Below are positions 8,890 through 17,722 of a stretch of 44,145 nucleotides of DNA, piece by piece (position 1 is the first letter of the stretch; each line of letters begins with the position of its first letter). Under the pieces are notes generated by a model. It was not told the origin of the DNA, searched no databases, and saw only the letters and a program-made list of their open reading frames with translations. Origin of the DNA: an uncultured Lachnospiraceae bacterium (GTDB taxonomy: Bacteria > Bacillota > Clostridia > Lachnospirales > Lachnospiraceae); NCBI GenBank assembly GCA_910580195.1, contig CAJTWA010000026.1, forward strand, positions 16,258 through 60,402, read 5' to 3'. The translations under genes were made by a program, and so were the position numbers.

Positions 8890-9213
8890 AAGGTAATGAG
8901 AAAGAGGAGTATGCAAGGACGCTTGCCAGAGAGGGCAGCCCTAGCATGTGCCAAAGGAGAGGCCCCTGTGGGATTTGCCCCACAATGGGAAGGATGCCTT
9001 GGCGCGGGCTAGGCTGGGAGGCAGCCCCAAGAAAAGGACTTGCAGAAGGTAGCTTTTGAACCGGAAGGCTGAATGGGGCGGCAGGCTGCTGCCAGTAGGC
9101 TTTCCCGGCTAATCCCCGTTATCAGGTTAAGAGATATGCATTTAGGAAAGATAGCATGAACAAAGGTGGTACCGCGATAACACGCCCTTTACCGTATCGG
9201 TAAAGGGTTTTTT
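8890..9213 (+). promoter_or_regulatory. T-box riboswitch (valine specifier) of valS
   Basis: The T-box core AAAGGTGGTACCGCG is at 9162-9176. Its variable base (T in GGTGGTACC) pairs with discriminator A, as expected for tRNA-Val. In Stem I, AGTA (8908-8911) is followed by TGCAAG (8912-8917), which pairs with CTTGCA (9039-9044). GAA (9045-9047) follows on the 3' side, and the specifier then reads GTA (9049-9051), a valine codon. This is the classic specifier-loop arrangement. Uncharged tRNA-Val should stabilise the antiterminator and let valS be transcribed; charged tRNA favours the terminator at 9185. Confidence 0.93.
9185..9213 (+). terminator. T-box regulated intrinsic terminator
   Basis: Perfect 10-bp stem CCCTTTACCG/CGGTAAAGGG with a TAT loop, followed by six T. 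It overlaps the end of the T-box structure and is the off-state of the riboswitch. Confidence 0.93.
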
Positions 9214-9235
9214 ATTTAAGAAAAAGGAGAGAGCC

Positions 9236-11884
9236 ATGAAAAAAGAATTAGCCAAAACTTACGACCCAAAATCCATTGAAGACCGCATCTACCAGAACTG
9301 GGAAAAGCATAAATATTTCCACGCCGAAGTGGACAGGAGCAAGAAGCCTTTTACGATTGTGATGCCCCCGCCCAATATTACCGGGCAGCTCCACATGGGC
9401 CACGCCTTGGACAATACCATGCAGGATATTTTAATCCGCTACAAGAGGATGCAGGGCTACAACGCCCTCTGGCAGCCGGGCACGGACCATGCCTCCATTT
9501 CCACGGAGGTAAAAGTCATCGAATCCCTGAAAGCCCAGGGCATTGACAAGAAGGACTTAGGCAGGGAAGGGTTCCTTGAAAAAGTCTGGGAGTGGAAGGA
9601 AGAATATGGCGGGAGGATTGTCAAGCAGTTAAAGAAAATGGGTTCCTCCGCAGACTGGGACAGGGAGCGTTTTACCATGGACGAGGGCTGTTCCCATGCC
9701 GTGCAGGAGGTATTTATCAAATTATACGAAAAGGGCCTGATTTACAAAGGCTCCCGGATTGTCAACTGGTGCCCGGTGTGCAAGACCTCCATTTCCGATG
9801 CAGAAGTAGAGCATGAGGAGCAGGAAGGGTGCTTCTGGCATATCAATTATCCCGTGAAAGGGGAGGAAGGGCGTTTTGTGGAAATTGCCACCACAAGGCC
9901 GGAAACCTTGCTGGGCGACACGGCAGTAGCGGTAAACCCGGAGGACGGGCGGTATCAGGACATTATCGGCAAGACTTTAATCCTGCCCTTGGTTGGCCGG
10001 GAAATCCCGGTTGTGGCAGATAATTACGTAGACAAGGAATTTGGGACAGGCTGCGTGAAGATTACCCCAGCCCACGACCCCAACGACTTTGAGGTAGGGA
10101 AACGCCATAACCTGCCGGAAATCAACGTGCTGAACGACGACGCCACCATCAACCAAAACGGCGGCAAATACGAAGGCATGGACCGCTACGAAGCAAGGGA
10201 ACTGATGGTAAAGGAGTTAAAAGAACAGGGGCTCCTTGTAAAAGTTGTGCCCCATTCCCACAATGTTGGGACCCACGACCGCTGCAGTACCACCGTAGAG
10301 CCTATGGTAAAGCAGCAGTGGTTCGTGAAAATGGACGAGCTCATCAAGCCTGCAGCAGAAGCGGTAAGGAACGGCGAGGTAACATTGCTCCCGGAGCGGA
10401 TGGAGAAAATCTATTTTAACTGGACGGACAACATTAGGGACTGGTGCATTTCCCGGCAGCTTTGGTGGGGGCACAGGATTCCCGCCTACTACTGCAAAGA
10501 CTGCGGGGAGATGGTAGTAGCAAAAGAAAATCCCGGCAAATGCCCAAAATGCGGCTGCACCCATATGGAGCAGGATGAGGACACCTTGGACACATGGTTT
10601 TCCTCCGCCCTTTGGCCTTTCTCCACGCTGGGATGGCCCGAAAAAACAGAAGAGCTGGATTATTTTTACCCCAACGACGTGTTAGTGACAGGGTACGACA
10701 TTATTTTCTTCTGGGTTATCCGCATGATTTTCTCCGGCTACGAGCAGATGGGGGAAAAGCCTTTCCATACGGTGCTGTTCCACGGCTTAATCCGTGATTC
10801 CCAAGGCAGGAAAATGAGCAAATCCCTCGGGAACGGCATTGACCCGCTGGAAGTCATTGACAAATACGGCGCAGACGCCTTGCGCTTAACCCTTGTGACG
10901 GGGAATGCGCCGGGCAACGACATGCGTTTTTATTGGGAACGGGTGGAATCTTCCCGGAACTTTGCAAATAAAATATGGAATGCGTCGCGTTTCATTTTAA
11001 TGAACCTTGGGGATGGGGAACTGAAAACGCCTGCCTTAAGCCAGCTTGCGCCAGAGGACAAATGGATTTTGTCTAAAGTAAACACGTTGGCGGCAGATGT
11101 TACGGAAAATATGGATAAATTCGAACTTGGAATCGCTGTGCAGAAGGTATATGATTTTATCTGGGATGAATTCTGCGACTGGTACATTGAAATTTCCAAG
11201 ACAAGGACATTTAAAAAGGAGGAAGACCCAGCATCAGCCGAAGTAGCCATGTGGACTTTAAAGACGGTGCTCATCCAAGGCCTGAAGCTGCTCCATCCTT
11301 ACATGCCTTTTATCACGGAAGAAATTTTCACTACCCTGCAGGAGGAAGAGGAAACCATCATGCTCTCCCAATGGCCGGTATACCAAGAGGCTTGGCATTT
11401 CCCAGAAGCAGAAGAGGCCGTAGAGCATGTGAAAGGCCTTGTCAGGGGCATCCGCAATATCCGGGCGGAAATGGATGTGCCCAACGCAAGGAAAGCGAAG
11501 GTATTTATCGTAACGGAAGAAAAAGGGCTGCAGGAAACCTTCCAGTCCATGAAAGGGGCCTATAGCCTTCTGGCAAATGCAAGCGAAATCCATGTGCAGC
11601 AGGATAAGGCCGGCATCGGGGAGGACGCCGTTTCCGTTGTAATCCCGGGCGCGGTAGCATACCTGCCCTTAGAGGACCTTGTGGATTTTGAAAAGGAAAA
11701 AGAACGCCTGCAGAAAGAAAAGAAAAAGCTGGAACAAGAGCTTGCCCGCTCCAGAGGCATGCTTTCCAATGAGAAATTCTTAAACAAGGCGCCAGAAGCA
11801 AAAGTACAGGAAGAAAAAGAAAAGCTAGCAAAATATGAACAGATGATGGCGCAGGTGGAGGAACGCTTAGGGCAGATGGCATAA
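9236..11884 (+). CDS. valS: Valyl-tRNA synthetase
   Basis: Charges tRNA-Val with valine in the cytoplasm. The 882-aa length fits bacterial ValRS. The class I signature is at about residues 42-57 (PPPNITGQLHMGHAL, HMGH form of HIGH), the editing (CP1) domain follows, and the KMSKS loop is at about 526-530 (GRKMSKSLGNG). An anticodon-binding helical domain and a C-terminal coiled coil (about 818-880, Glu/Lys-rich) complete the protein. The start has AAAAAGGAG just upstream. Expression is controlled by the T-box in front, in line with the valine specifier. Confidence 0.97.
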   Translation: MKKELAKTYDPKSIEDRIYQNWEKHKYFHAEVDRSKKPFTIVMPPPNITGQLHMGHALDNTMQDILIRYKRMQGYNALWQPGTDHASISTEVKVIESLKAQGIDKKDLGREGFLEKVWEWKEEYGGRIVKQLKKMGSSADWDRERFTMDEGCSHAVQEVFIKLYEKGLIYKGSRIVNWCPVCKTSISDAEVEHEEQEGCFWHINYPVKGEEGRFVEIATTRPETLLGDTAVAVNPEDGRYQDIIGKTLILPLVGREIPVVADNYVDKEFGTGCVKITPAHDPNDFEVGKRHNLPEINVLNDDATINQNGGKYEGMDRYEARELMVKELKEQGLLVKVVPHSHNVGTHDRCSTTVEPMVKQQWFVKMDELIKPAAEAVRNGEVTLLPERMEKIYFNWTDNIRDWCISRQLWWGHRIPAYYCKDCGEMVVAKENPGKCPKCGCTHMEQDEDTLDTWFSSALWPFSTLGWPEKTEELDYFYPNDVLVTGYDIIFFWVIRMIFSGYEQMGEKPFHTVLFHGLIRDSQGRKMSKSLGNGIDPLEVIDKYGADALRLTLVTGNAPGNDMRFYWERVESSRNFANKIWNASRFILMNLGDGELKTPALSQLAPEDKWILSKVNTLAADVTENMDKFELGIAVQKVYDFIWDEFCDWYIEISKTRTFKKEEDPASAEVAMWTLKTVLIQGLKLLHPYMPFITEEIFTTLQEEEETIMLSQWPVYQEAWHFPEAEEAVEHVKGLVRGIRNIRAEMDVPNARKAKVFIVTEEKGLQETFQSMKGAYSLLANASEIHVQQDKAGIGEDAVSVVIPGAVAYLPLEDLVDFEKEKERLQKEKKKLEQELARSRGMLSNEKFLNKAPEAKVQEEKEKLAKYEQMMAQVEERLGQMA

Positions 11885-12044
11885 GGCCCTGCATCCAAGG
11901 CAGCTGCCAGTGCCCACGGATCGGGGAAACGCTTACAGCAGAAGGCAAAAGGCATAAGGCTTTGCGTAGCGCATACAGAACATGCTGCGGTATTTTGAAG
12001 AATCTGCTGGAAAATATTTTATTTCTGAAATTTGCATAAATATG

Positions 12045-12073
12045 TTGAAATAAGACGCAAAACTTGGTACTAT
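12045..12073 (+). promoter_or_regulatory. Possible promoter of the FapA-like gene
   Basis: TTGAAA (12045-12050), 17-base spacer, TACTAT (12068-12073), about 50 bases before the start codon. An alternative -10 (TATAGT, 12071) would give a 20-base spacer, which is less favourable. Confidence 0.45.
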
Positions 12074-12123
12074 AGTATATATAACAATCTTTAACCAAAA
12101 TTCCAAGCAAGGGGGAATCTATA

Positions 12124-13479
12124 ATGGCAGCTTTGACGATAAATGAACCTCAAATAAGAGTCAGCCATGACAGTATGAAAGCTTATCTTTATCTGCCGGG
12201 TCCCGAACTGGAAAGCTATACAGTAAGTGATGTAACAGAGGCGTTACAGGCCAGTGGTGTGGTATATGGGATTCAGGAAGATAAAATACAAGAAGCGATA
12301 GACAAACAGATATATAATGAAGAAGTGCTCATTGCAGAGGGCGATAAACCGGAAGATGGCGTGGCTGGTTATTATGAATATAAGTTCGACATGAATTTCA
12401 GCAAACAGCCCAAGGTACACCCAGACGGCTCGGTAGATTACTGGAGCATTAAGATGGTAGAAATTGTGACAGAAGGGCAGGAAATTGCAGTGTACCACCC
12501 GGCAGTCCCCGGCGTGGACGGCATGGACGTAAAGGGAAAGCCCTTATTGGCAAAGCGCGGCAGGGATTTAGTCCCGTTGCGGGGCAAAGGGTTTGAGCGT
12601 TCCGAGGACGGCCTGACGTATACCTCCCTGATGGACGGCAAGATTGAGATGACGAATGAACGGATTGTTATCCTGCCAGTCTATGAAGTCCAAGGGGATG
12701 TAGGTTTGTCCATCGGGAATATTGATTTCCGCGGGGATGTGATTGTCCATGGCGGGGTCTGCAGCGGAGTATCCGTGAAGGCCACAGGGACCATTACCAT
12801 TGACGGCGTGGTAGAGGGCGCACAGATTGAAGCAGGGAAGGATATTGTGCTCCGTAGCGGCGTGATGGGCGCATCCCGTGCAAGCATTACCACAAGAGGG
12901 AATATTTCCGCAAAGTTTTTTGAATACACAAGGGTCCATGCCAATGGTACCATTCAGGCAGACGTATTCTTAAACTGCCAGGTGTCCTGCGGGGAAAGCA
13001 TTATACTTGACGGCAAGAAAGCCAGCATCGTCGGCGGCCAAGTGGGCGCAATCCAAGGGATAGCAGTCCACACCTTAGGCAGCGACGGGGAAGTCAGGAC
13101 CCAAGTCAGGATTGGGAACGATGCATCCGTGCGGCGCAGGATTGGCGTGCTGCGGAGCAAAATTGAAGTGGAGAAAGCCAACCTTGAGAAAATTGAGAAC
13201 GGCTTAAAGATACTGAAAGACATGAAAAACGACCCAAGGAGGACAGACCTTTTGCGGGTGAAAATCAGGGACACCGCCCTGCTGGCAGAGGACACCGCAG
13301 AGCTGGAGAAGCTGGAGGACCAGATGGAACGGGCAAAAGGCGCAACTGTCCGCGTCGTCGGCTATGTATATCCGGGCGTGCGCGTGGAAATTGACGAATT
13401 GGAAGTCGGCGTGAAGGAAATGCAGGAGAGGCTGGAATTCACAAGGCAGGCAGATAAGATTATTATGTGCGCCCTGTAG
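12124..13479 (+). CDS. FapA-family (DUF342) polymer-forming protein
   Basis: 451 aa, start preceded by AAGGGGGAA. The sequence follows the DUF342/flagellar-assembly-protein-A family. The N-terminal domain has YYEYKFDMNFSKQPKV and a conserved GVDGMDVKGKPL block, a central region has the glycine- and hydrophobic-periodic pattern of a right-handed beta-helix (roughly residues 195-310, with GDVIVHGGV, ATGTITIDGVVEG and ARGNI-like turns), and a charged coiled coil (about 335-400) precedes a short C-terminal beta part. The family's exact role is unclear; proposals include cell-surface, motility or sporulation functions. No flagellar genes are near. It is a single-gene unit with a strong terminator at 13510. 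Confidence 0.85.
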   Translation: MAALTINEPQIRVSHDSMKAYLYLPGPELESYTVSDVTEALQASGVVYGIQEDKIQEAIDKQIYNEEVLIAEGDKPEDGVAGYYEYKFDMNFSKQPKVHPDGSVDYWSIKMVEIVTEGQEIAVYHPAVPGVDGMDVKGKPLLAKRGRDLVPLRGKGFERSEDGLTYTSLMDGKIEMTNERIVILPVYEVQGDVGLSIGNIDFRGDVIVHGGVCSGVSVKATGTITIDGVVEGAQIEAGKDIVLRSGVMGASRASITTRGNISAKFFEYTRVHANGTIQADVFLNCQVSCGESIILDGKKASIVGGQVGAIQGIAVHTLGSDGEVRTQVRIGNDASVRRRIGVLRSKIEVEKANLEKIENGLKILKDMKNDPRRTDLLRVKIRDTALLAEDTAELEKLEDQMERAKGATVRVVGYVYPGVRVEIDELEVGVKEMQERLEFTRQADKIIMCAL

Positions 13480-13509
13480 CCAGGCATTAGGCAAAAGAAG
13501 GGAACTACC

Positions 13510-13545
13510 CCAGATACCGGAAGGATTCCGGTATCTGGTTTTTTT
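13510..13545 (+). terminator. Intrinsic terminator after the FapA-like gene
   Basis: Perfect 13-bp stem (CCAGATACCGGAA/TTCCGGTATCTGG), 3-base loop, then seven T. Confidence 0.96.
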
Positions 13546-13624
13546 CTTTCATAGGGTATTATGCCGCCAAAGCCTTTTGTAAAATGCTGTCATACGAAAA
13601 TTTGCGGATATGGGTAAATAAGTC

Positions 13625-13653
13625 TGGATTTTGGCACATTACTATATTATAAT
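13625..13653 (+). promoter_or_regulatory. Probable folC promoter
   Basis: A perfect TATAAT (13648-13653) with a weak -35 (TGGATT, 13625-13630) at 17-base spacing, 45 bases before the folC start. Confidence 0.5.
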
Positions 13654-13697
13654 AGGTAGGGCAGTTTCAGGGCAATTGAAAAAGAGGTGCAGCCAAG

Positions 13698-15140
13698 ATG
13701 GAAAATGAGATAGGAACTTACAAAGAAACCGTGGAAAAAATATTGGAAATCCCCAAATTCACCAGCAAAAATTCACTAGGGCATACAAGGGAATTTTTAA
13801 GGCGGCTTGGGGATCCACAGGAGAGCTTTAAAGTCATCCATGTGGCTGGGAGCAATGGGAAAGGCAGTGTCTGCGCTTTTCTGGAGAGTGCGCTTCGGGC
13901 GTCAGGGAAGAAGACAGGGCTTTTTACCTCCCCCCATCTCATGCATTTGGAGGAGCGGTTTGCGCTGGATGGGCAGCCCTGCAGCAGGGAGGATTTCGTC
14001 TGGGCGGCGGAGCTGGCCGGGCAGGCAGCATTTGCCATGGTGGAAGAAGGGCTGCCCCACCCTACATTTTTTGAATATGTCTTTGCCGTGGGCATGTTGG
14101 TCTTTGCCAAAAGGAACGTGGAATATGCCGTGCTGGAAACGGGCTTGGGCGGGCGCTTGGATGCCACGAATATTGTCGCAAAGCCCCTCCTTACCGTGAT
14201 TACCTCCATCAGCCTAGAGCACACAGAAATCCTTGGGGATACATTAGCCCAGATTGCAGCGGAAAAGGCTGGGATTTTAAAGCCGGGGGTTCCTGTAGTA
14301 TACGATGCCTCCGTGCCAGAAGCCGAGGAGATAATCCAAAAAAAGGCGGCTTCTTTGGGCTGCAAGGCTTATCCGGTAAGGCCGGAGAAAATTAAAATTT
14401 TATTAAACACAGGAAAAAAGATTGATTTTTCTTATGATTCTGGTTATTATGTTACTAAAGTTTCCATCCCATTTGGGGCTCCTTATCAGGCGCAGAACGG
14501 GGCAGTGGCATGGCAGGCCTTGGAATGTCTGATGGAATTGGAAGGGATTGCAAGGCATGGGCAGGATTCCACCTCTCGGCGGAGATTGGAATGTCTGATG
14601 GAATTGGAAGGGATTGCAAGGGAGGCGGCCTTACGAGGCATGGCTGCGGCAGTCTGGAAGGGAAGGATGCAGGAGGCGCTGCCGGGGGTATACTTTGACG
14701 GTGCGCATAACCTGTCAGGAATTGAAAAGTTTTTGGAGGCAGTGAAGCAGATTACAGGGGAATCTGCTGTTTTGCTGTTTTCCATGGTGAAGGAAAAAGA
14801 GTATGTGGAGGCGGCAAGGCGGCTGCTTTTAGATGGGAGCTGGGATGAGGTTGTAGTCACCACGGTTGCTGGGGGGCGCGGGGTTGCCTGCCAGGAACTG
14901 GCAGAGGTATTCCGGGGAATACTTAAGGACGGCCCGGCTCAAACAACTACAGCCAGCAGCCCCAAAGAAGCGGCGGCTCCCAAAAAGCAGGGCGTGAAAG
15001 TGACAGCAATTGCGGGCGCCGGCCAAGCCTTTGCATATGCGCTGGCGGCAAGGAAACCGGGGCAGAAGCTGTTTTGCGCAGGTTCCCTGTATTTGGTTGG
15101 CGAATTGGAACAGATTGCAGGAGGTATGCAGAATGATTAA
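13698..15140 (+). CDS. folC: Folylpolyglutamate synthase / dihydrofolate synthase
   Basis: Adds glutamate to folates using ATP in the cytoplasm. Mur-ligase fold: P-loop GSNGKGS (about residues 51-57), the folate-loop sequence TSPHLMHLEERF, ETGLGGRLDATN (about 147-158), SLEHTEILG, and C-terminal FDGAHNLSGI. At 480 aa it is longer than the usual 420-440. Part of the excess is a duplicated segment near residues 275-308 (36-bp direct repeats) and part is an Ala/Thr/Lys-rich linker near residue 415-435. Both are in frame and outside the recognisable catalytic motifs, so the enzyme is probably active. It overlaps the next small gene by 8 bases and heads an operon with it and the TPR protein. Confidence 0.94.
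   Translation: MENEIGTYKETVEKILEIPKFTSKNSLGHTREFLRRLGDPQESFKVIHVAGSNGKGSVCAFLESALRASGKKTGLFTSPHLMHLEERFALDGQPCSREDFVWAAELAGQAAFAMVEEGLPHPTFFEYVFAVGMLVFAKRNVEYAVLETGLGGRLDATNIVAKPLLTVITSISLEHTEILGDTLAQIAAEKAGILKPGVPVVYDASVPEAEEIIQKKAASLGCKAYPVRPEKIKILLNTGKKIDFSYDSGYYVTKVSIPFGAPYQAQNGAVAWQALECLMELEGIARHGQDSTSRRRLECLMELEGIAREAALRGMAAAVWKGRMQEALPGVYFDGAHNLSGIEKFLEAVKQITGESAVLLFSMVKEKEYVEAARRLLLDGSWDEVVVTTVAGGRGVACQELAEVFRGILKDGPAQTTTASSPKEAAAPKKQGVKVTAIAGAGQAFAYALAARKPGQKLFCAGSLYLVGELEQIAGGMQND
14520..14621 (+). repeat. 36-bp direct repeat inside folC
   Basis: A 36-base sequence at 14520-14555 recurs without change at 14586-14621, a 66-base (22-codon) offset that keeps frame. Both copies encode LECLMELEGIAR. 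Perfect identity indicates a recent duplication event, since folC itself does not normally carry this repeat. Confidence 0.9.
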
Positions 15141-15276
15141 TTTTGAAGAGGAATTGAAGAAATTTAAGCCCAGCCTCGAAGTAGAAGAAGCTGAGGATGC
15201 CATATATGACCGGGATTTGACTGACATGACAGACATTATGCAGGAGATTATCAAGGAAGCAAGGCAGCAGAGATAG
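15133..15276 (+). CDS. Conserved-looking 47-aa acidic protein
   Basis: Starts at the ATG overlapping the folC stop (8-base overlap) with CAGGAGGT 8 bases upstream, so translation is probably coupled. The protein is short, acidic and helical (EEELKKFKPSLEVEEAEDAI, then DLTDMTDIMQEI). It lacks a signal peptide and membrane segment. I do not recognise a family. Its place between folC and the TPR gene, with tight spacing (15 bases to the next start), argues that it is a real gene. Confidence 0.7.
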   Translation: MINFEEELKKFKPSLEVEEAEDAIYDRDLTDMTDIMQEIIKEARQQR

Positions 15277-15291
15277 GAAAGAAGGAATGAT

Positions 15292-16614
15292 ATGGATTCT
15301 TATAGTAAAATTATCAATATATCCAATGCCCTGTATAACGACGGGCTGGAAAAGGCGAAGGTGCGTGACTTATCCGGCGCCATCCAGTCACTGAAAAAGA
15401 GCCTGCGCTTCAATAAGGCCAATACACAGGCGCGGAACCTGCTGGGGCTGATTTATTATGAAACGGGGGAAGTGGTAGACGCCTTAAGCGAGTGGGTGTT
15501 AAGCCGCAGCTTAAGCCCGGACAATAACCCGGCGGAAAAATATTTGGATGAAATACAGTCCAACCGCTCCCAGCTAAATGCAGTGAACCAGACCATTAAA
15601 AAATACAACCAAGCGCTGGTTTACTGCCAGCAGGACAGTAAGGACCTGGCAATCATCCAATTGAAAAAAGTGCTTTCCATGAACCCGGGGCTGGTGAAAG
15701 GGTATCAGCTTCTGGCCTTGCTTTATATGGAAGAAAAACAGTATGCGCAGGCGCGGAAAGTGCTCCGGGAGGCAGTGGAGATTGACACCAACAATATTAC
15801 GACGCTGCGTTACCTGCGTGAGGCGGACCGCTTACTGCAGGAGGAATCCGGCGGGCGCAAGGAGAAGAAGGAAAAGGCTGCTTCTTACCAGAGCGGGAAT
15901 GAAACCATTATCCAGCCCACCAACTACAAAGACAATTCCGCCATCATGACAATCTTGAACCTGATTATCGGCGTGGGGATTGGGGTGATGATTACATGGT
16001 TTTTGGTGATTCCGGGCATCCGGCAGAATGCCGTTTCTGACGCAAAGCGGGCGGAATTGGAAGCAAATGATTCCCTAGCTACCCGCAACCAAGAGGTGAA
16101 AAGCTTAGAGAACCAGATAGAGGCCCTGAATAAGAAGCTGAAAGACCAAGAGAAGGATACGGAGGACACCCAGAAAACCATAAATAATTACGAGCAGCTG
16201 ATTGTCGCCTATGACGCCTTTGCCCAGCAAAATGTCCAATTGGCAGGGGATACCATTGTCAATGTGCAGCCAGAGCTCTTAGGGGGGCAGGCAAAGGCGA
16301 TTTACGATACCCTGAACGCACAGGTAAATGAGCAATATATCATAGCAGTTTACGCCCAAGCGGAGGCAGACTACAACGGGAACCGGTTCCCAGAAGCCAT
16401 TACCGGGCTGGAAAAAGTGGTGCAGGTGGAAGAAGATTACAACGATGGGTACGCCATCTATTACCTCGCCCAGTCTTACCGCCAGACAGGGGATATGGCA
16501 AATGCCCAGAAATATTACCAGAGGATGGTGGAACTCCACCCGGGGACTTCAAGGGCCAGGAGGTCACAGCAATATCTGGATGAAATGGCAGCACAGCAGC
16601 AGCCGCCCCAATAA
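15292..16614 (+). CDS. Membrane-anchored TPR protein
   Basis: 440 aa. Residues about 5-180 contain tetratricopeptide-like repeats (ALYNDGLEKAKVRDLSGAIQ, ARNLLGLIYYETGEVVDALS, GYQLLALLYMEEKQYAQARK). A single transmembrane segment lies near residues 218-242 (IMTILNLIIGVGIGVMITWF). A coiled coil follows (about 250-305), then C-terminal TPRs (ADYNGNRFPEAITGLEKV, AIYYLAQSYRQTGDMANAQK). The N-terminal TPRs are probably cytoplasmic and the C-terminal ones extracytoplasmic, giving a protein-interaction scaffold across the membrane. It is last in the folC operon, followed by a terminator. The specific role is unknown. Confidence 0.82.
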   Translation: MDSYSKIINISNALYNDGLEKAKVRDLSGAIQSLKKSLRFNKANTQARNLLGLIYYETGEVVDALSEWVLSRSLSPDNNPAEKYLDEIQSNRSQLNAVNQTIKKYNQALVYCQQDSKDLAIIQLKKVLSMNPGLVKGYQLLALLYMEEKQYAQARKVLREAVEIDTNNITTLRYLREADRLLQEESGGRKEKKEKAASYQSGNETIIQPTNYKDNSAIMTILNLIIGVGIGVMITWFLVIPGIRQNAVSDAKRAELEANDSLATRNQEVKSLENQIEALNKKLKDQEKDTEDTQKTINNYEQLIVAYDAFAQQNVQLAGDTIVNVQPELLGGQAKAIYDTLNAQVNEQYIIAVYAQAEADYNGNRFPEAITGLEKVVQVEEDYNDGYAIYYLAQSYRQTGDMANAQKYYQRMVELHPGTSRARRSQQYLDEMAAQQQPPQ

Positions 16615-16636
16615 CCAACAATTGGAAGTAAGGTAC

Positions 16637-16670
16637 AAAAGACGTCATAGTTATATGGCGTCTTTTCTTA
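16637..16670 (+). terminator. Intrinsic terminator of the folC operon
   Basis: AAAAGACG/CGTCTTTT stem (16637-16644 with 16659-16666), with additional weak inner pairing, ending in a T-rich run (TCTTTTCTTATT). Confidence 0.85.
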
Positions 16671-16812
16671 TTATTTCATAGGAAAGTGTGTGGAACTCAT
16701 TTTTGTTTTTGGAAAAGCATTAAAACAAAAATAGTGAAAGGTTAAATTGAAAGGTTTCGAAAAACATCATAACAGAAACATAGAGGAAGGCTAAATAGAA
16801 AGGATGGAAAAG

Positions 16813-17172
16813 ATGGAACACAGATTTGAAAAGGAATATGGGTGCCTGATTGTCAGGATGCCCGAAGAACTGGACCACCATCAGGCAGAAATTTTAAAGG
16901 AGGAGGCGGACGGGCTGATTTTAAAATACCCTGTGCGCAGCTTGGTGTTTGATTTTGCAGATACCCGCTTTATGGACAGCTCCGGCATAGGGGTTGTGAT
17001 AGGGAGGTGCAAGAATGTGCGTTTTTCTGGCGGCTATGTGAAAGCAGTCAACTTAAACGGGCAGATACGGCGGATTTTTAAGCTGTCTGGACTGCAGAAA
17101 ATCATTGAAGTGGAGCAGGAAGAAACAGAAGGGAAAGGAATGGGTGATTGGAATGGAACAGAAAAGGAATGA
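16813..17172 (+). CDS. spoIIAA: Anti-sigma-F factor antagonist SpoIIAA
   Basis: STAS-domain protein that frees sigma-F in the forespore by binding the SpoIIAB kinase when unphosphorylated. Collinear with known SpoIIAA: 'GCLIVRMPEELDHHQAE', then FDFADTRFMDSSGIGVVIGR, where the second Ser of DSSG is the phosphorylation site, and a C-terminal IFKLSGLQKII. The ATG at 16813 is preferred because AAAGGA lies 8 bases upstream; the ATG at 16804 sits on top of that site. The tail is longer and more charged than in Bacillus. First gene of spoIIAA-spoIIAB-sigF, overlapping spoIIAB. Confidence 0.95.
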   Translation: MEHRFEKEYGCLIVRMPEELDHHQAEILKEEADGLILKYPVRSLVFDFADTRFMDSSGIGVVIGRCKNVRFSGGYVKAVNLNGQIRRIFKLSGLQKIIEVEQEETEGKGMGDWNGTEKE

Positions 17173-17584
17173 GATGAAGATGGAATTTTTGGCGTCATCC
17201 GCCAACGAAGGGTTTGCAAGGGTGACGGTGGGGGCATTTGTAGCGGAGCTGAACCCTACTGTGGACGAGCTAGCAGACATCAAGACGGCCGTCAGCGAGG
17301 CAGTTACCAACTGCATTATCCATGGCTATGAGCAGAAGGAAGGCAGCATCTGGATCCAGTGCACCACAAAAGGCCAGCAGGTGGAAATTTCCGTGGTGGA
17401 CACAGGCAAGGGCATCCGGGACATTGAACAGGCAAGGGAGCCGTTGTTCACCACCAAGCCAGAACTGGAACGCTCCGGCATGGGATTTGCATTTATGGAG
17501 GCATTTATGGACGAGGTGGAAGTGATTTCCGAGCCCGGGAAAGGGACATGCATTACCATGCGGAAAATGATTGGCGAAGGGTAA
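17153..17584 (+). CDS. spoIIAB: Anti-sigma-F factor / serine kinase SpoIIAB
   Basis: GHKL-fold protein kinase that holds sigma-F inactive and phosphorylates SpoIIAA. Conserved N-box SEAVTNCIIHGY, G1 box DTGKGI, and EPLFTTKPELERSGMGFAFME with the ATP-lid glycines. The N terminus (NEMKMEFLASSANEGFARVTV) matches the family, which supports the ATG at 17153. An ATG at 17174 has a better-spaced AAAAGGA and would be two bases after the spoIIAA stop, so it is a real alternative. The 3' end is partly duplicated just downstream (17552-17647). Confidence 0.95.
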   Translation: MEQKRNEMKMEFLASSANEGFARVTVGAFVAELNPTVDELADIKTAVSEAVTNCIIHGYEQKEGSIWIQCTTKGQQVEISVVDTGKGIRDIEQAREPLFTTKPELERSGMGFAFMEAFMDEVEVISEPGKGTCITMRKMIGEG

Positions 17585-17647
17585 AGTCCCATAGGCATTT
17601 ATTGCCATGCGCAAAATGGTTGGCGGAGTAAAGTCCCATAGGCATTT
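17552..17647 (+). repeat. Tandem duplication of the spoIIAB 3' end
   Basis: Unit 1 (17552-17600, 49 bases) includes the last codons and stop of spoIIAB. Unit 2 (17601-17647, 47 bases) directly follows and repeats it with a few changes. The final 20 bases of each unit (17581-17600 and 17628-17647) are identical. The second copy is non-coding and sits in the spoIIAB-sigF gap. Confidence 0.88.
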
Positions 17648-17722
17648 CAGTGCGCCGAAGAAGCGGCATTTGGAAAGGGATAGGGAGTATAGATGACATA
17701 GCATAAGGGAAAGGGTGAGAGC

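Noticed and set aside
8865..9059. 64-codon plus-strand frame upstream of valS
   Set aside because: Lies within the T-box leader RNA, whose structure explains the sequence.
16745..16790. Sigma-H promoter for spoIIAA
   Set aside because: Only loose matches (AAAGGTTT and AGAAACA) to the expected elements; not distinguishable from chance in this A-rich stretch.
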